Assembly: GCF_028288185.1 (NCBI RefSeq)
Contig: NZ_JAQBOF010000022.1
Location: 1 to 64,000, forward strand
From: Mucilaginibacter sp.
GTDB lineage: Bacteria; Bacteroidota; Bacteroidia; Sphingobacteriales; Sphingobacteriaceae
Length of the DNA: 64,000 bases
Direction of reading: 5' to 3'
A model generated the notes under the pieces. The model did not search any database, was not told the DNA's origin, and saw only the letters and a program-made list of their open reading frames with translations. Made by a program: the position numbers and the translations under genes. The number at the start of each line of letters is the position of its first letter. The first letter of the stretch is position 1. This document shows, one piece after another, positions 1 to 7,359 of this stretch.

Positions 1-118
1 AGTAAGCGATGGATTTTTTTCCATCATACATCATATTGTTTACAAATCTCGTCACCTGAACATCGTTAAATTTTGGATCAGGAAGGATTATTCTCTTTTT
101 TGGTTTTGACTTTCTCAT
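1..118 (-). CDS. rpsG: 30S ribosomal protein S7 (partial, N-terminal part only)
   Basis: The minus strand from 118 down to the window edge reads [17 protein letters not shown] and continues through [18 protein letters not shown], the conserved N-terminus of ribosomal protein S7. S7 nucleates assembly of the 30S head and binds the 3' domain of 16S rRNA. Only about 39 codons are present; the rest lies outside the window. It starts 16 bp after the rpsL stop, the usual rpsL-rpsG order of the str operon, so the two are almost certainly cotranscribed. Confidence 0.93.
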   Translation of the reverse strand, partial: MRKSKPKKRIILPDPKFNDVQVTRFVNNMMYDGKKSIAY

Positions 119-134
119 TTGTTGTTCCTCCTAA

Positions 135-548
135 TTATTTCTTTTTACCTTTTGTTGGTGCGGCAGCTACTTGTCCTGGTTTAGGACGTTTGGTACCATA
201 TTTTGAACGACGTTGGTTACGACCGGCAACACCAGAAGTATCTAACGCACCACGGATGATGTGGTAACGTACACCAGGTAAGTCTTTAACACGACCACCA
301 CGGATCAACACAATAGAGTGCTCTTGCAAGTTGTGACCTTCGCCAGGGATGTAAGCGTTTACTTCTTTACCGTTGGTTAAGCGCACACGGGCAACTTTAC
401 GCATTGCTGAGTTTGGTTTTTTAGGGGTAGTGGTATACACACGTGTGCACACTCCTCTTCGCTGTGGACAGCTGTCCAACGCTGGCGACTTACTCTTGTC
501 AACCAGAGCTACTCTACCTTTTCTAACTAATTGATTGATAGTAGGCAT
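135..548 (-). CDS. rpsL: 30S ribosomal protein S12
   Basis: A 137-aa protein beginning [12 protein letters not shown], the universal S12 start; the open frame runs upstream to 596 but this ATG is the homologous one. It carries the decoding-centre loops [11 protein letters not shown] (about residues 41-51) and [13 protein letters not shown], and a lysine-rich tail. S12 lies at the A site and controls decoding accuracy. The lysines at the two positions where streptomycin-resistance mutations usually fall are both lysine here, so no classical rpsL resistance substitution is seen. It is the first gene of the rpsL-rpsG operon. Confidence 0.97.
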   Translation of the reverse strand: MPTINQLVRKGRVALVDKSKSPALDSCPQRRGVCTRVYTTTPKKPNSAMRKVARVRLTNGKEVNAYIPGEGHNLQEHSIVLIRGGRVKDLPGVRYHIIRGALDTSGVAGRNQRRSKYGTKRPKPGQVAAAPTKGKKK

Positions 549-618
549 TCTTGCTTTCTTGTTTTGTTTTTTTAAAGTCCCCCTGCCATCCTTCATTGGT
601 GGGCAGTTTTAGGGACTG

Positions 619-649
619 CAAAAGTACGGAGTTATTTTATGATTTTCAA
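619..649 (-). promoter_or_regulatory. Bacteroidota-type promoter of rpsL-rpsG
   Basis: On the minus strand TTG (649-647) is followed after 20 bases by TACTTTTG (626-619), matching the Bacteroidota primary-sigma consensus (-33 TTG, -7 TAnnTTTG). Transcription would begin near 612, leaving a leader of about 60 bases before the rpsL ATG. Motif match only. Confidence 0.55.
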
Positions 650-690
650 GTGGTTATGAAAAAAAGTTTTGGGAGAAATAAAACCCACGT

Positions 691-771
691 GTCATTTCGA
701 CGAGGAACGAGGAGAAATCTATACACACGCGAGTAATATATGTATGGATCTCTCTCGTTGGTCGAGATGAC
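691..771. repeat. Intergenic inverted repeat, GTCATTTCGA family
   Basis: The element begins GTCATTTCGACGAGGAACGA and ends with GGTCGAGATGAC, so its ends are imperfect inverted copies (GTCATTTCGAC against GTCGAGATGAC) around an AT-rich centre. It lies between the divergent or unlinked rpsL promoter and a small lipoprotein gene. It resembles REP/BIME-like elements in layout. It is a different family from the GTCATTGCGAG elements at 5650 and 40961. Confidence 0.6.
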
Positions 772-908
772 AAAAAGTGTTTTTTTGGGCGTTCCCCTAC
801 GGGTCAGGCTCTTCGCTCATACGGCTTCAGGCCTTAGGCGCAGGCCGGTATCCGCTGCGATCCTTAACGCAAACGCCCGCTCTATTATATATAAAGCGGA
901 CGTTGTTA
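772..908. other. Spacer with no recognised gene
   Basis: This GC-richer spacer contains short plus-strand open frames (740-1030, 777-977), but their composition and lack of protein-like sequence argue against coding. It may hold further repeat-derived words (GTTCCCCTACGGGTCAGGCTC) but I see no clear pairing partner. Confidence 0.3.
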
Positions 909-1028
909 TTAATGTGTCGGCGCACCCGGAGGCGCGGGCGGTGCAGCGTGGTGCATTGCACCGCAGCCTGTGCTTAGTACACCTAATACTGCTCCAAGCA
1001 ACATTAAGCGTAAAAATTTCCTTTTCAT
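909..1028 (-). CDS. Very small lipoprotein (39 aa)
   Basis: The minus strand from the ATG at 1028 encodes 39 residues: MKRKFLRLMLLGAVLGVLS followed by TGC at 20-22, then an Ala/Pro/His-rich tail APPAPPGAPTH and TAA. It is a textbook type II signal peptide: basic n-region, hydrophobic stretch and lipobox LSTGC with Cys22 as lipidation site. After cleavage only 18 residues would remain, so it would be a tiny proline-rich lipopeptide in the envelope. The overlapping plus-strand frame shows no protein-like features. Function unknown; I do not recognise a family. Confidence 0.6.
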   Translation of the reverse strand: MKRKFLRLMLLGAVLGVLSTGCGAMHHAAPPAPPGAPTH

Positions 1029-1124
1029 AGCGGTATGTTTTATAGGTACAATAGTGGTTGGGGTTGATTTGTTTTAGGACTAATAAACAAACCTTTACAG
1101 CAATGACAAATAGGAAGGAATTAG

Positions 1125-2123
1125 TTAAAACTCCAAATACTTATTCACCTTTATATGCACCTTATCGCCGGTATGGTATTTACCGGGTTGGTCATTGAGT
1201 AAGCGTAGGGTTATGTGGCCTTTTTCAATCAGCAGATCTTCATAACTGCCTTTAAACAGCACTTGTTTTACGGCCCAGTCTTTACGTGTCCAACTGCTGG
1301 TGGGTGTTGCCCATTCGGGGTATATTACGATGTTATCGGCTTTACTACTAATCCCGCAATGCCTTGCATCCTCATTGCTTAATACATTGCAATTGGTTAG
1401 CAGTTTGGCAGTATATAAATTCTGCGGATTTTGATACAGCGTTTTTGGGTGTCCCAATTCGATGATCGCTCCCTCTTTTAAAACGATCAGCTCATCAGCC
1501 ATAGATAATACCTCGGCGGGGTCGTGAGATACCATGATCACCGTCAGGCCTGTCTCCTGCACCACCTGCCGTATATCCTGTTGTAATCCCTCACGAAACG
1601 AGGTATCTACCTGGTTAAATGGTTCGTCCAGCAATAAAACTTCGGGGCGGGTTATCAGGGCGCGGGCAATGGCTACCCGTTGCTTCTCGCCACCGCTTAA
1701 AAAAAATGCCTGCTTATCTGCCAGGTGTAATATATTAAGTTGCTTGAGTACCTGTGTGGTTCTTTCTTCTTTAGCACTGACATCGGTATTGGGCATTAAT
1801 ACAGCAATGTTATCCCTAACCTTGGCATAAACGTTAAGGCCATCAGTATCCTGGGTAACCATTTTCATGGCATCATGACCGGGAATCAGCTTTTCTTCGG
1901 GTCCCCAAATGCGTTCGCCTTTAAATTGTACACGACCCTCATCAGGCGATAATAAGCCATACAGCAATCGCAACAAAGTGCTTTTGCCGCTGCCGCTCTC
2001 GCCTATTATAGCTGTAATTTTTTGGGGCTTGATAGTTAGACTGATCCTTTTTACACCCGCCACACGTTCGCCGGGGTAGGTTTTGGTTATAGCAAGGGCT
2101 TGTAAAAAGGGAAAATCCGTCAT
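1125..2123 (-). CDS. ABC transporter ATP-binding protein with C-terminal accessory domain
   Basis: A 332-aa ATPase of the importer type that would sit at the cytoplasmic face of the inner membrane. Walker A is GESGSGKST (41-49), the Q-loop glutamine is in MVTQDTDGL (about 91), the signature is LSGGEKQRV (142-150), Walker B is EVLLLDEPF (161-169) and the H-loop His is 200 (VSHDP). Residues about 235-332 form a separate beta-rich C-terminal region, as in PotA/FbpC/CysA-like ATPases with TOBE-type regulatory domains. No permease or binding protein lies next to it, so the substrate cannot be told; polyamine, ferric or anion import are family possibilities only. Confidence 0.85.
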   Translation of the reverse strand: MTDFPFLQALAITKTYPGERVAGVKRISLTIKPQKITAIIGESGSGKSTLLRLLYGLLSPDEGRVQFKGERIWGPEEKLIPGHDAMKMVTQDTDGLNVYAKVRDNIAVLMPNTDVSAKEERTTQVLKQLNILHLADKQAFFLSGGEKQRVAIARALITRPEVLLLDEPFNQVDTSFREGLQQDIRQVVQETGLTVIMVSHDPAEVLSMADELIVLKEGAIIELGHPKTLYQNPQNLYTAKLLTNCNVLSNEDARHCGISSKADNIVIYPEWATPTSSWTRKDWAVKQVLFKGSYEDLLIEKGHITLRLLNDQPGKYHTGDKVHIKVNKYLEF

Positions 2124-2146
2124 GCGGCAAATATAGCTAAAACAGC

Positions 2147-2174
2147 AAAAGGCTGTCGATTAAAACAGCCTTTT
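2147..2174 (-). terminator. Rho-independent terminator after the 2202-3032 gene
   Basis: AAAAGGCTGT (2147-2156) pairs with ACAGCCTTTT (2165-2174) around an 8-base loop, a perfect 10-bp stem. It lies 28 bp past the stop of the minus-strand outer-membrane gene and just upstream of the ABC ATPase, so it probably separates the two transcription units. Confidence 0.7.
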
Positions 2175-2201
2175 GACATATTATATATAGAGTTGGTAAT
2201 T

Positions 2202-3032
2202 TTAAAATCCGAAGGTTAAGCCTACCGCGAAGTTTTTTAAGCCTGCTTGTGCCGGACTATTTTCAAACATATCGTTAAAGTAATATTTGGCAAATAAACC
2301 TGCCGAGCCGTATCCTATGCGGGTAAAGGCACCGTAACGTACTTTGGCAAAGTGATAATCACCATCAATTTTTTGTTTACCATTTTCCTCGCTAATCTGT
2401 TTAACACGCGCACCCAGTAATATGCCGGCCTCAGGACCCAGGATAAAGCGAAAACGTTTACCATCCCTATATTCTTTGGTTCTGAATTCAAACGATAGTG
2501 GTACACGCAGATAGGTTGACGAAAAGCGGTTCTTGCTATAGTCAATCGCATCAGTGGTATAAGTCAACACCGGGGTATTTCTTTGTATGGTGATGTCTTT
2601 ACGTAAGCGCAGCAACATCCAATCAAACCCACCTGATACATAAACTTTAAAGTTCGGGTTAAAGCGATAACCAAATTGCAGCAGATCAAAACCTACGTTG
2701 CTTGATTTCCATGAGCGATAGCTTAAAAAATCATTTTTGGGTGATAAGGTAAAGCTGCCGTTATCAATCAAGGTAGTTAAGCCTAGATCGAAGCGTGAAA
2801 AGGTTAGTCCGAAATTAAAGCCTGATGATTTTCTGTCGTGCATTATACTATCTCTGTGGGCCCTAAAATCGCCCATGCCAATTTTAACCGTAGTTTTTTT
2901 GGTAGTTACATTTTTAATTGAATCTGTACCATTATAAGTAGTCGTAGTGGTGGTAACAGTGGTAGTTTTAGTTTGTGCAAAACCTAGTGTTGCAACACCG
3001 CATAGCAATGCGGCTATTATTAAGCGTTTCAT
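2202..3032 (-). CDS. Secreted outer-membrane beta-barrel-like protein
   Basis: A 276-aa protein with a signal peptide ending TLGFAQ (cleavage about 20), then a threonine-rich stretch (21-35, mostly T and V) and a long region of alternating hydrophobic and aromatic residues with turn glycines ending in FAVGLTFGF. A terminal aromatic Phe is typical of outer-membrane barrels. It is the third gene of an operon with a sigma factor and a membrane protein, so it may be a target or effector of that regulatory pair. Barrel assignment rests on sequence pattern; no specific family is recognised. Confidence 0.7.
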   Translation of the reverse strand: MKRLIIAALLCGVATLGFAQTKTTTVTTTTTTYNGTDSIKNVTTKKTTVKIGMGDFRAHRDSIMHDRKSSGFNFGLTFSRFDLGLTTLIDNGSFTLSPKNDFLSYRSWKSSNVGFDLLQFGYRFNPNFKVYVSGGFDWMLLRLRKDITIQRNTPVLTYTTDAIDYSKNRFSSTYLRVPLSFEFRTKEYRDGKRFRFILGPEAGILLGARVKQISEENGKQKIDGDYHFAKVRYGAFTRIGYGSAGLFAKYYFNDMFENSPAQAGLKNFAVGLTFGF

Positions 3033-3068
3033 ATTGTGTATGTATTTAGATTGTATGTATATAAATTA

Positions 3069-3839
3069 TTATTGTCTTTTAATTTTAATTACGCCCAGAT
3101 TTACTCCGGTTACGTTTGATTCGGTATCGTCATCATCGCTATCGCTAAACTCAATGATCTTGTCTTCGCGTTTGTCTACTTTAGCCACCAGTACATTTAT
3201 TAAACCACCCAGGCTGCGTATACCATGTTTTTTAGCAGGGGCTTCGTTTTGCTTCTCAGCAGATGCCATTACTGCGGGCCGCTCAACCGGGGCCTGGGCC
3301 ACAATACCTATAGTTTTTGGTGTGAGCTGAACATCCGGGACACTCGCGTTTATAATGGTAGATGCAGGGGCGGTTACTACAGCAATTAATTGCTGATTAT
3401 CCGTTTTTGTGTATTCCGGTTCTTTAACACTATTATCAACGTTAATAGTTACCGGCATTGTAATTTTATTTACCGGTAATGCATTAACAGTTTGATGTTT
3501 TGCTATGGTTGCAACCCTGTCAATTGGTTTTGTTACAACAGCAGGCTGGGTTTCTGTTTTATTGATCTGCGGTTTTACAGGCTCAATATGATTTGCGGTC
3601 AATTTGATTTTATCTGCCTTTTGTGCCGGGGTATTTCCTTTTTGCATAAACAATATACCTGCGGTAAGTAGTACCAATACAGTTGCGGCTATACTTAAAT
3701 AAGGCATTATAGCGCGTTTACCTTTTTTACCATCCAGTTCATCAGCAATGTTATCCCATACCATTGCTGATGGTTCCATTTCAAAATCTTCAAACTTCGA
3801 GTTAAAAACCTGATCAAACTCCTTATCCTGCATATCCAT
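3069..3839 (-). CDS. Single-pass membrane protein, putative anti-sigma factor
   Basis: A 256-aa protein with an acidic cytoplasmic N-terminus (1-43), one transmembrane segment (about 44-65, IMPYLSIAATVLVLLTAGIL) and a long low-complexity periplasmic part rich in K, T, P, V, with a DSDDDD cluster near the end. Its start overlaps the sigma factor gene by 17 bp, so translation is probably coupled. Position and topology fit an anti-sigma factor or sensor for the sigma upstream, but no classical anti-sigma zinc-binding motif (HxxxCxxC) is visible, so the role is inferred from context. Confidence 0.65.
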   Translation of the reverse strand: MDMQDKEFDQVFNSKFEDFEMEPSAMVWDNIADELDGKKGKRAIMPYLSIAATVLVLLTAGILFMQKGNTPAQKADKIKLTANHIEPVKPQINKTETQPAVVTKPIDRVATIAKHQTVNALPVNKITMPVTINVDNSVKEPEYTKTDNQQLIAVVTAPASTIINASVPDVQLTPKTIGIVAQAPVERPAVMASAEKQNEAPAKKHGIRSLGGLINVLVAKVDKREDKIIEFSDSDDDDTESNVTGVNLGVIKIKRQ

Positions 3840-4395
3840 ATTTTTTATCCTCCATTTTTAAAACCATATCTTTTAATATTGCACGGGCCCTTGATAATTG
3901 CGATTTAGAGGCTCCCTCTGTTATGCCAACCATTCCGGCAATTTCTTTGTGCGAGTAACCTTCGATAGCATAAAGGTTAAACACCATTTTATAACCCGGC
4001 GATAGTTGTTGAATGATACCCATCAGATCTTTTACATCCATATTTGCCATTACTACCGGGTTAACAGATGGCTCATTACTCATTTCTGTAACATCTACCA
4101 TCTGTACCATTTTATGATGCTTGCGGTAATACTCTATCGAGCTATGTACCATTATCCGCCTTACCCATCCTTCAAAAGAACCATCGCCACGGTAGTCTTC
4201 CAGCTTTTTAAATACTTTAATAAACCCGTTTTGCAACATATCTTCTGCCTCCATCCTGTCTGTCGCATAACGCATGCAAACACCCAGCATTTTAGCCGCA
4301 AACTGCTTATACAACTGTTCCTGCGCCTTACGTTCGCCAGCCTTACAGCGGGTTATTAATTCTTCAATTGTATAAGTAGGTTTCAGTAGCATCAT
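3823..4395 (-). CDS. RNA polymerase ECF-type sigma factor
   Basis: A 190-aa sigma-70 family protein. Region 2 lies at about 28-95 (EAEDMLQNGFIKVFKKLEDYRG, FEGWVRRIMVHSSIEYYRKH) and region 4 at about 125-180, with the helix-turn-helix YSHKEIAGMVGITEGASKSQLSRAR. Such factors direct RNA polymerase to envelope or stress genes. It heads an operon with the overlapping membrane protein and the outer-membrane protein downstream, a common Bacteroidota arrangement. A second ATG lies one codon after the first; either could be used. Confidence 0.92.
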   Translation of the reverse strand: MMLLKPTYTIEELITRCKAGERKAQEQLYKQFAAKMLGVCMRYATDRMEAEDMLQNGFIKVFKKLEDYRGDGSFEGWVRRIMVHSSIEYYRKHHKMVQMVDVTEMSNEPSVNPVVMANMDVKDLMGIIQQLSPGYKMVFNLYAIEGYSHKEIAGMVGITEGASKSQLSRARAILKDMVLKMEDKKYGYAG

Positions 4396-4460
4396 TTAAA
4401 GGTAAGATGATAGTTAGTACCAAATGGTTGCATGGGGTTACAAATATTTTTTAAATAGTT

Positions 4461-4492
4461 ATTTATAAATATAGAATTCTGTATTTATAAAT
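4461..4492. promoter_or_regulatory. Operator-like palindrome upstream of vapBC
   Basis: Two copies of the self-complementary word ATTTATAAAT (4461-4470 and 4483-4492) flank a central AGAATTCT. The whole 32 bp is an inverted repeat centred on GAATTC with a single mismatched pair. The two half sites are 22 bp apart, about two helical turns. It ends 31 bp before the antitoxin ATG, where an autoregulating VapB dimer or VapBC octamer would be expected to bind. Confidence 0.65.
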
Positions 4493-4523
4493 ATTTTGTG
4501 TATCTTTATTAAAATTTATGTGT

Positions 4524-4703
4524 ATGAGAACTAATATTGAAATAGATGATGAGTTAATGGCAAAAGCTCAAAAATCAAGCAACATAAAAACAAAAAAGGC
4601 TTTAATTGAAAAGGCTTTACAACTATTAGTAAGTATTGACAATCAAAAAAACTTAATAAATCTTTGGGGAAAAGTTGAGATTGATGACAAAGCTTATTTA
4701 TAA
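4524..4703 (+). CDS. vapB: VapB-type antitoxin
   Basis: A 59-aa protein starting MRTNIEIDDELMAKAQ, followed by KTKKALIEKALQLLV: a short ribbon-helix-helix DNA-binding domain of the VapB/DUF2191 type. The C-terminal part (WGKVEIDDKAYL) would wrap the toxin. An ATG two codons upstream is also open, but the MRTNIEID start is usual for the family. Its stop abuts the toxin ATG (TAAATG), so the pair is cotranscribed. AT-rich sequence suggests acquisition as a module. Confidence 0.85.
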   Translation: MRTNIEIDDELMAKAQKSSNIKTKKALIEKALQLLVSIDNQKNLINLWGKVEIDDKAYL

Positions 4704-5117
4704 ATGGAGACAATTTTAGTCGACACTTCGGTTTGGATCAACGCGTTTAAAGGCATTGAGACTAAAGCGAGTGTTTTTTTAAGAGATAGTAATAATATTT
4801 TAGTTGCTACCTGTCCAACCATTGTACAAGAAGTTTTACAAGGCATAGTGTCTGATAAAGACTATCAAAATATTAGCGAGTATTTTAATAATATAATAAA
4901 CCTCCCTACAAATGGTTATAACTATGCGCGTGAAGCGGCCAGTTTATACAGGCTACTCAGAAAGAAGGGCATCACAATACGCAAACCTAATGATTGCTTG
5001 ATAGCTGTTTATGCGATAAAAAATAATATTAGTGTTCTGCATGATGATAAAGACTTTACTAATATTGCTTCTTTTAGCGAGTTGAGAACTGCACAGATCT
5101 TTACTTCTTCTCTCTAA
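4704..5117 (+). CDS. vapC: VapC-type PIN-domain ribonuclease toxin
   Basis: A 137-aa PIN domain protein. It begins METILVDTSVWINAF with catalytic Asp7, keeps Glu43 (IVQEVL), Asp97 (KPNDCLIA) and the late acidic group at 114-117 (HDDKD), the four-acid pocket that binds Mg2+ and cuts RNA, in known cases initiator tRNA or the 23S sarcin-ricin loop. All catalytic positions look intact, so the toxin should be active. The last 17 bp overlap the convergent hemJ 3' end. Confidence 0.9.
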   Translation: METILVDTSVWINAFKGIETKASVFLRDSNNILVATCPTIVQEVLQGIVSDKDYQNISEYFNNIINLPTNGYNYAREAASLYRLLRKKGITIRKPNDCLIAVYAIKNNISVLHDDKDFTNIASFSELRTAQIFTSSL

Positions 5118-5634
5118 AATACTTATAAACCTTCACTGCCGACATCAACACGAGCGAGAAAGCAATTATCCCCACCACCCCAAAGATCCAGCTCAACGAG
5201 TTTTTAAGTACTGCCAAAAACACAATGGCAAACAGCAGCAGGGTTGCCAACTCATTCCATAAACGTAGTTGGGTCGATGTCCATTTGTAAATGCCTTTGC
5301 GCATTTGGTTCATTTTATATTGGCAGATAAAATGGTAAGCTATCAGGCCAACCACAAACAGCAGTTTAATATGCATCCACCCCATTTGCAGCCAGCCGGG
5401 CGCCAGGCAAAGCATGGTGACGCCGGCAGCTAAAACCAGGTACATAGATGGTGTGGCAATGATCCACCAGAGCTTACGCTCCATGATCTCGAATTGGTCT
5501 GAAAGTATGGTACGGGCAGGCTCGGGTTTATCCTGCGCTTCGGTATGGTAAATAAACAGGCGCACCATATAAAATAGCCCCGCCATCCAGCAGACTACAA
5601 ATATGATGTGTATGGCTAATATATATTGGTACAT
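5101..5634 (-). CDS. hemJ: HemJ/CopD-family membrane protein, probable protoporphyrinogen IX oxidase
   Basis: A 177-aa integral membrane protein with about four or five membrane segments. The first holds HIIFVVCWMAGLFYMVRLFIYH, and MERKLWWIIATPSMYLVLAAG and MGWMHIKLLFV follow, which is the HemJ pattern (conserved His, Arg and Lys used to bind haem and carry out the six-electron oxidation of protoporphyrinogen IX). Family members without HemJ function exist (CopD-like), but the location directly downstream of hemE in a haem gene region supports HemJ. Its 3' end overlaps vapC by 17 bp, tail to tail. Confidence 0.8.
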   Translation of the reverse strand: MYQYILAIHIIFVVCWMAGLFYMVRLFIYHTEAQDKPEPARTILSDQFEIMERKLWWIIATPSMYLVLAAGVTMLCLAPGWLQMGWMHIKLLFVVGLIAYHFICQYKMNQMRKGIYKWTSTQLRLWNELATLLLFAIVFLAVLKNSLSWIFGVVGIIAFSLVLMSAVKVYKYFREKK

Positions 5635-5649
5635 GCGCCTTGTTTGGTT

Positions 5650-5724
5650 GTCATTGCGAGGAGGAACGATGAAGCAATCGCGAACTTTGCATCCTTGCGA
5701 TTGCCACGCTTCGCTCGCAATGAC
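5650..5724. repeat. REP-like inverted repeat, GTCATTGCGAG family, copy 1
   Basis: A 75-bp element beginning GTCATTGCGAGGAGGAACGA and ending GCTCGCAATGAC, with inner inverted words GAAGCAATCGCG and TTGCGATTGCCACGCTTC. It fills the gap between hemJ and hemE. A second copy with the same words in the opposite orientation lies at 40961-41034, and a decayed one at 17450-17543, so it is a dispersed family rather than a terminator specific to hemE. Confidence 0.75.
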
Positions 5725-5732
5725 ATATAAAT

Positions 5733-6758
5733 TTAGTACTTAAATTCTTTTATCACCTCAACCGCGTACTTCACATTATCAAATGGGATATCAGGCATAA
5801 TGCCGTGACCTAAGTTAAATATGAAGCCATTCTCGCCTTTCATGCGATCAAACAGGCGGTAAATTCTTTCTTTAATTACCTTTTTATCAGCATACAAAAT
5901 ATGCGGATCAAGGTTGCCTTGTACGGCTATTCCTTGCGGTAGTCGTTTTTTAATATCCAACAAGTCAACGTTCCAGTCGATAGAAATTACATCAGGTTTA
6001 GCTTCGGCCATTAATGGCGCAAAAACCGAGCTCCCTTTACAGAACGATATAACCGGAATATCTTTTCTGTCTAATTTACTAATGATCTCCGTAATATAAC
6101 GGTGCGAAAACTCTTTGTAATCATCCCATGCCAACGCCTGCGCCCAGCTATCAAAAATCTGTACGGCGTTTACTCCGGCTGCAATTTGCAGGTTAAGGTA
6201 ATCTGCCGTTACAGTAGCGATCTTTGCTAATAGCTGATGCGCCATTTCCGGCTCATTATGCAGCATTAGTTTAGTAAGCTTAAAATCTTTTGATGATCCA
6301 CCTTCAACCAAATAGCTCATTACGGTAAAAGGCGCGCCGGCAAAACCAATTAACGGAATACTGCCGTTAAGCCTTTGCTTAATAACTTTTATCGCGTCAG
6401 CAACATATTGTAGCTCGCCAATACAATCGGTATTTAAGTTATCAATATCCTTTTGGGTACGTATGGGGTTGGCAAACTTAGGGCCTATGTTTTGGGTAAA
6501 GCTTAAATCTCCGCCCATAGCTTCGCCGGTAACCAATATATCCGAAAATAAAATAGCGGCATCTATACCCAACAGGTCAACCGGCAACATGGTAACGTCG
6601 GCGGCTATCTCTGGTGTTTTGCACATCTCCAGGAAAGAATATTTGTTTTTTATCTCCCAGTACTGGGGCATAAACCTGCCGGCCTGGCGCATCATCCATA
6701 CGGGCGGGCGCTCGGTTTTTTCAGAAAATGCAGCTTTTATTAGTAATGAATCTCTCAT
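5733..6758 (-). CDS. hemE: Uroporphyrinogen decarboxylase
   Basis: A 341-aa enzyme that removes four carboxyl groups from uroporphyrinogen III to give coproporphyrinogen III in the cytoplasm. The signature PPVWMMRQAGRFMPQYW lies near residues 18-34, with the substrate-binding Arg pair, and GFAGAPFTVMSYLVEGG and INLGHGIMPD-like (FNLGHGIMPDIPF) are present. I chose the ATG at 6758 (MRDSLLIKAAF); the frame stays open to a TTG at 6779, which would fall inside the intergenic hairpin. It lies downstream of the TPR gene, separated by a perfect inverted repeat. Confidence 0.95.
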   Translation of the reverse strand: MRDSLLIKAAFSEKTERPPVWMMRQAGRFMPQYWEIKNKYSFLEMCKTPEIAADVTMLPVDLLGIDAAILFSDILVTGEAMGGDLSFTQNIGPKFANPIRTQKDIDNLNTDCIGELQYVADAIKVIKQRLNGSIPLIGFAGAPFTVMSYLVEGGSSKDFKLTKLMLHNEPEMAHQLLAKIATVTADYLNLQIAAGVNAVQIFDSWAQALAWDDYKEFSHRYITEIISKLDRKDIPVISFCKGSSVFAPLMAEAKPDVISIDWNVDLLDIKKRLPQGIAVQGNLDPHILYADKKVIKERIYRLFDRMKGENGFIFNLGHGIMPDIPFDNVKYAVEVIKEFKY

Positions 6759-6771
6759 GTTTATTTTAATG

Positions 6772-6836
6772 AGAGTCAAGATGTAAGAATCAAGACAATA
6801 AATTCTCTTGATTCTTGATTCTTACATCTTGACTCT
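6772..6836. repeat. Perfect 24-bp inverted repeat between the TPR gene and hemE
   Basis: The arms 6772-6795 (AGAGTCAAGATGTAAGAATC...) and 6813-6836 are exact reverse complements, separated by 17 bases. The right arm runs into the TAG stop codon of the TPR gene and the left arm ends 14 bp before the hemE ATG. The words TCAAGA, GAATCAAGA and TTCTTGATTCTTGA also occur inside ispG (24260-24350). It could act as terminator or mRNA processing site, but no T-run follows. Confidence 0.8.
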
Positions 6837-7356
6837 ATTTCTTATCCAATTCCTGATGAAGTCGTTGTACTACATCCTTCATTTTGGCGGTTATTTTTTC
6901 TTCGTGTTTATCAGCCAGGGCTAAATAAGCTTTGGCTTTGGCAAAATCATTATGTCTTATGCTGATGTTAGCCACATGCACTAGCGCCGCCACATGATCA
7001 TTTGCTGTTCGTAACGGGTATTGCGCTGCTATTTCGTAGTGTTTTTCTGCTTCATCATAATCAAGCTTTTGCAGGCATACACCGCCGTATATAAACTCAT
7101 AAAAACCGCGGCGTTTTTTGCTTAACCAATCTGGCTTAGTCACTTGTTGTAACAAGGCCTCGGCTTTGTTATAATCCTTGTTATGAAAAGCTTTGGCTGC
7201 CAGTACAATAGTGCCTTCTTTAAAGTAACCCCATATCAGCAGCAAAATAAACATACCGGTAACACCGGCTATTTCATAAACTTTAAGGTTTATGGCCACT
7301 GCCATCATAATAACAAAAGCGCCTATAACAAATATGCGTGCCCTGTTTGTAAACAT
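6835..7356 (-). CDS. Membrane-anchored TPR-like protein
   Basis: A 173-aa protein with two hydrophobic segments at the N-terminus (about 8-24 and 27-45) and then helical repeats of TPR type (AKAFHNKDYNKAEALLQQ, QKLDYDEAEKHYEIAAQYP, RHNDFAKAKAYLALADKHE). The helices would face the cytoplasm or periplasm as a protein-binding scaffold. It begins 3 bp after the response regulator, so it belongs to the kinase-regulator operon and may be an accessory to that signalling pair. Exact role unknown. Confidence 0.7.
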   Translation of the reverse strand: MFTNRARIFVIGAFVIMMAVAINLKVYEIAGVTGMFILLLIWGYFKEGTIVLAAKAFHNKDYNKAEALLQQVTKPDWLSKKRRGFYEFIYGGVCLQKLDYDEAEKHYEIAAQYPLRTANDHVAALVHVANISIRHNDFAKAKAYLALADKHEEKITAKMKDVVQRLHQELDKK

Positions 7357-7359
7357 TAA

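Noticed and set aside
740..1030. Plus-strand open frames across the small lipoprotein gene
   Set aside because: No signal, no domain pattern and poor codon usage; the minus-strand lipoprotein explains the region better.
4461..5117. Defence island around vapBC
   Set aside because: Only the toxin-antitoxin pair is seen; no restriction, CBASS or other defence genes adjoin it.
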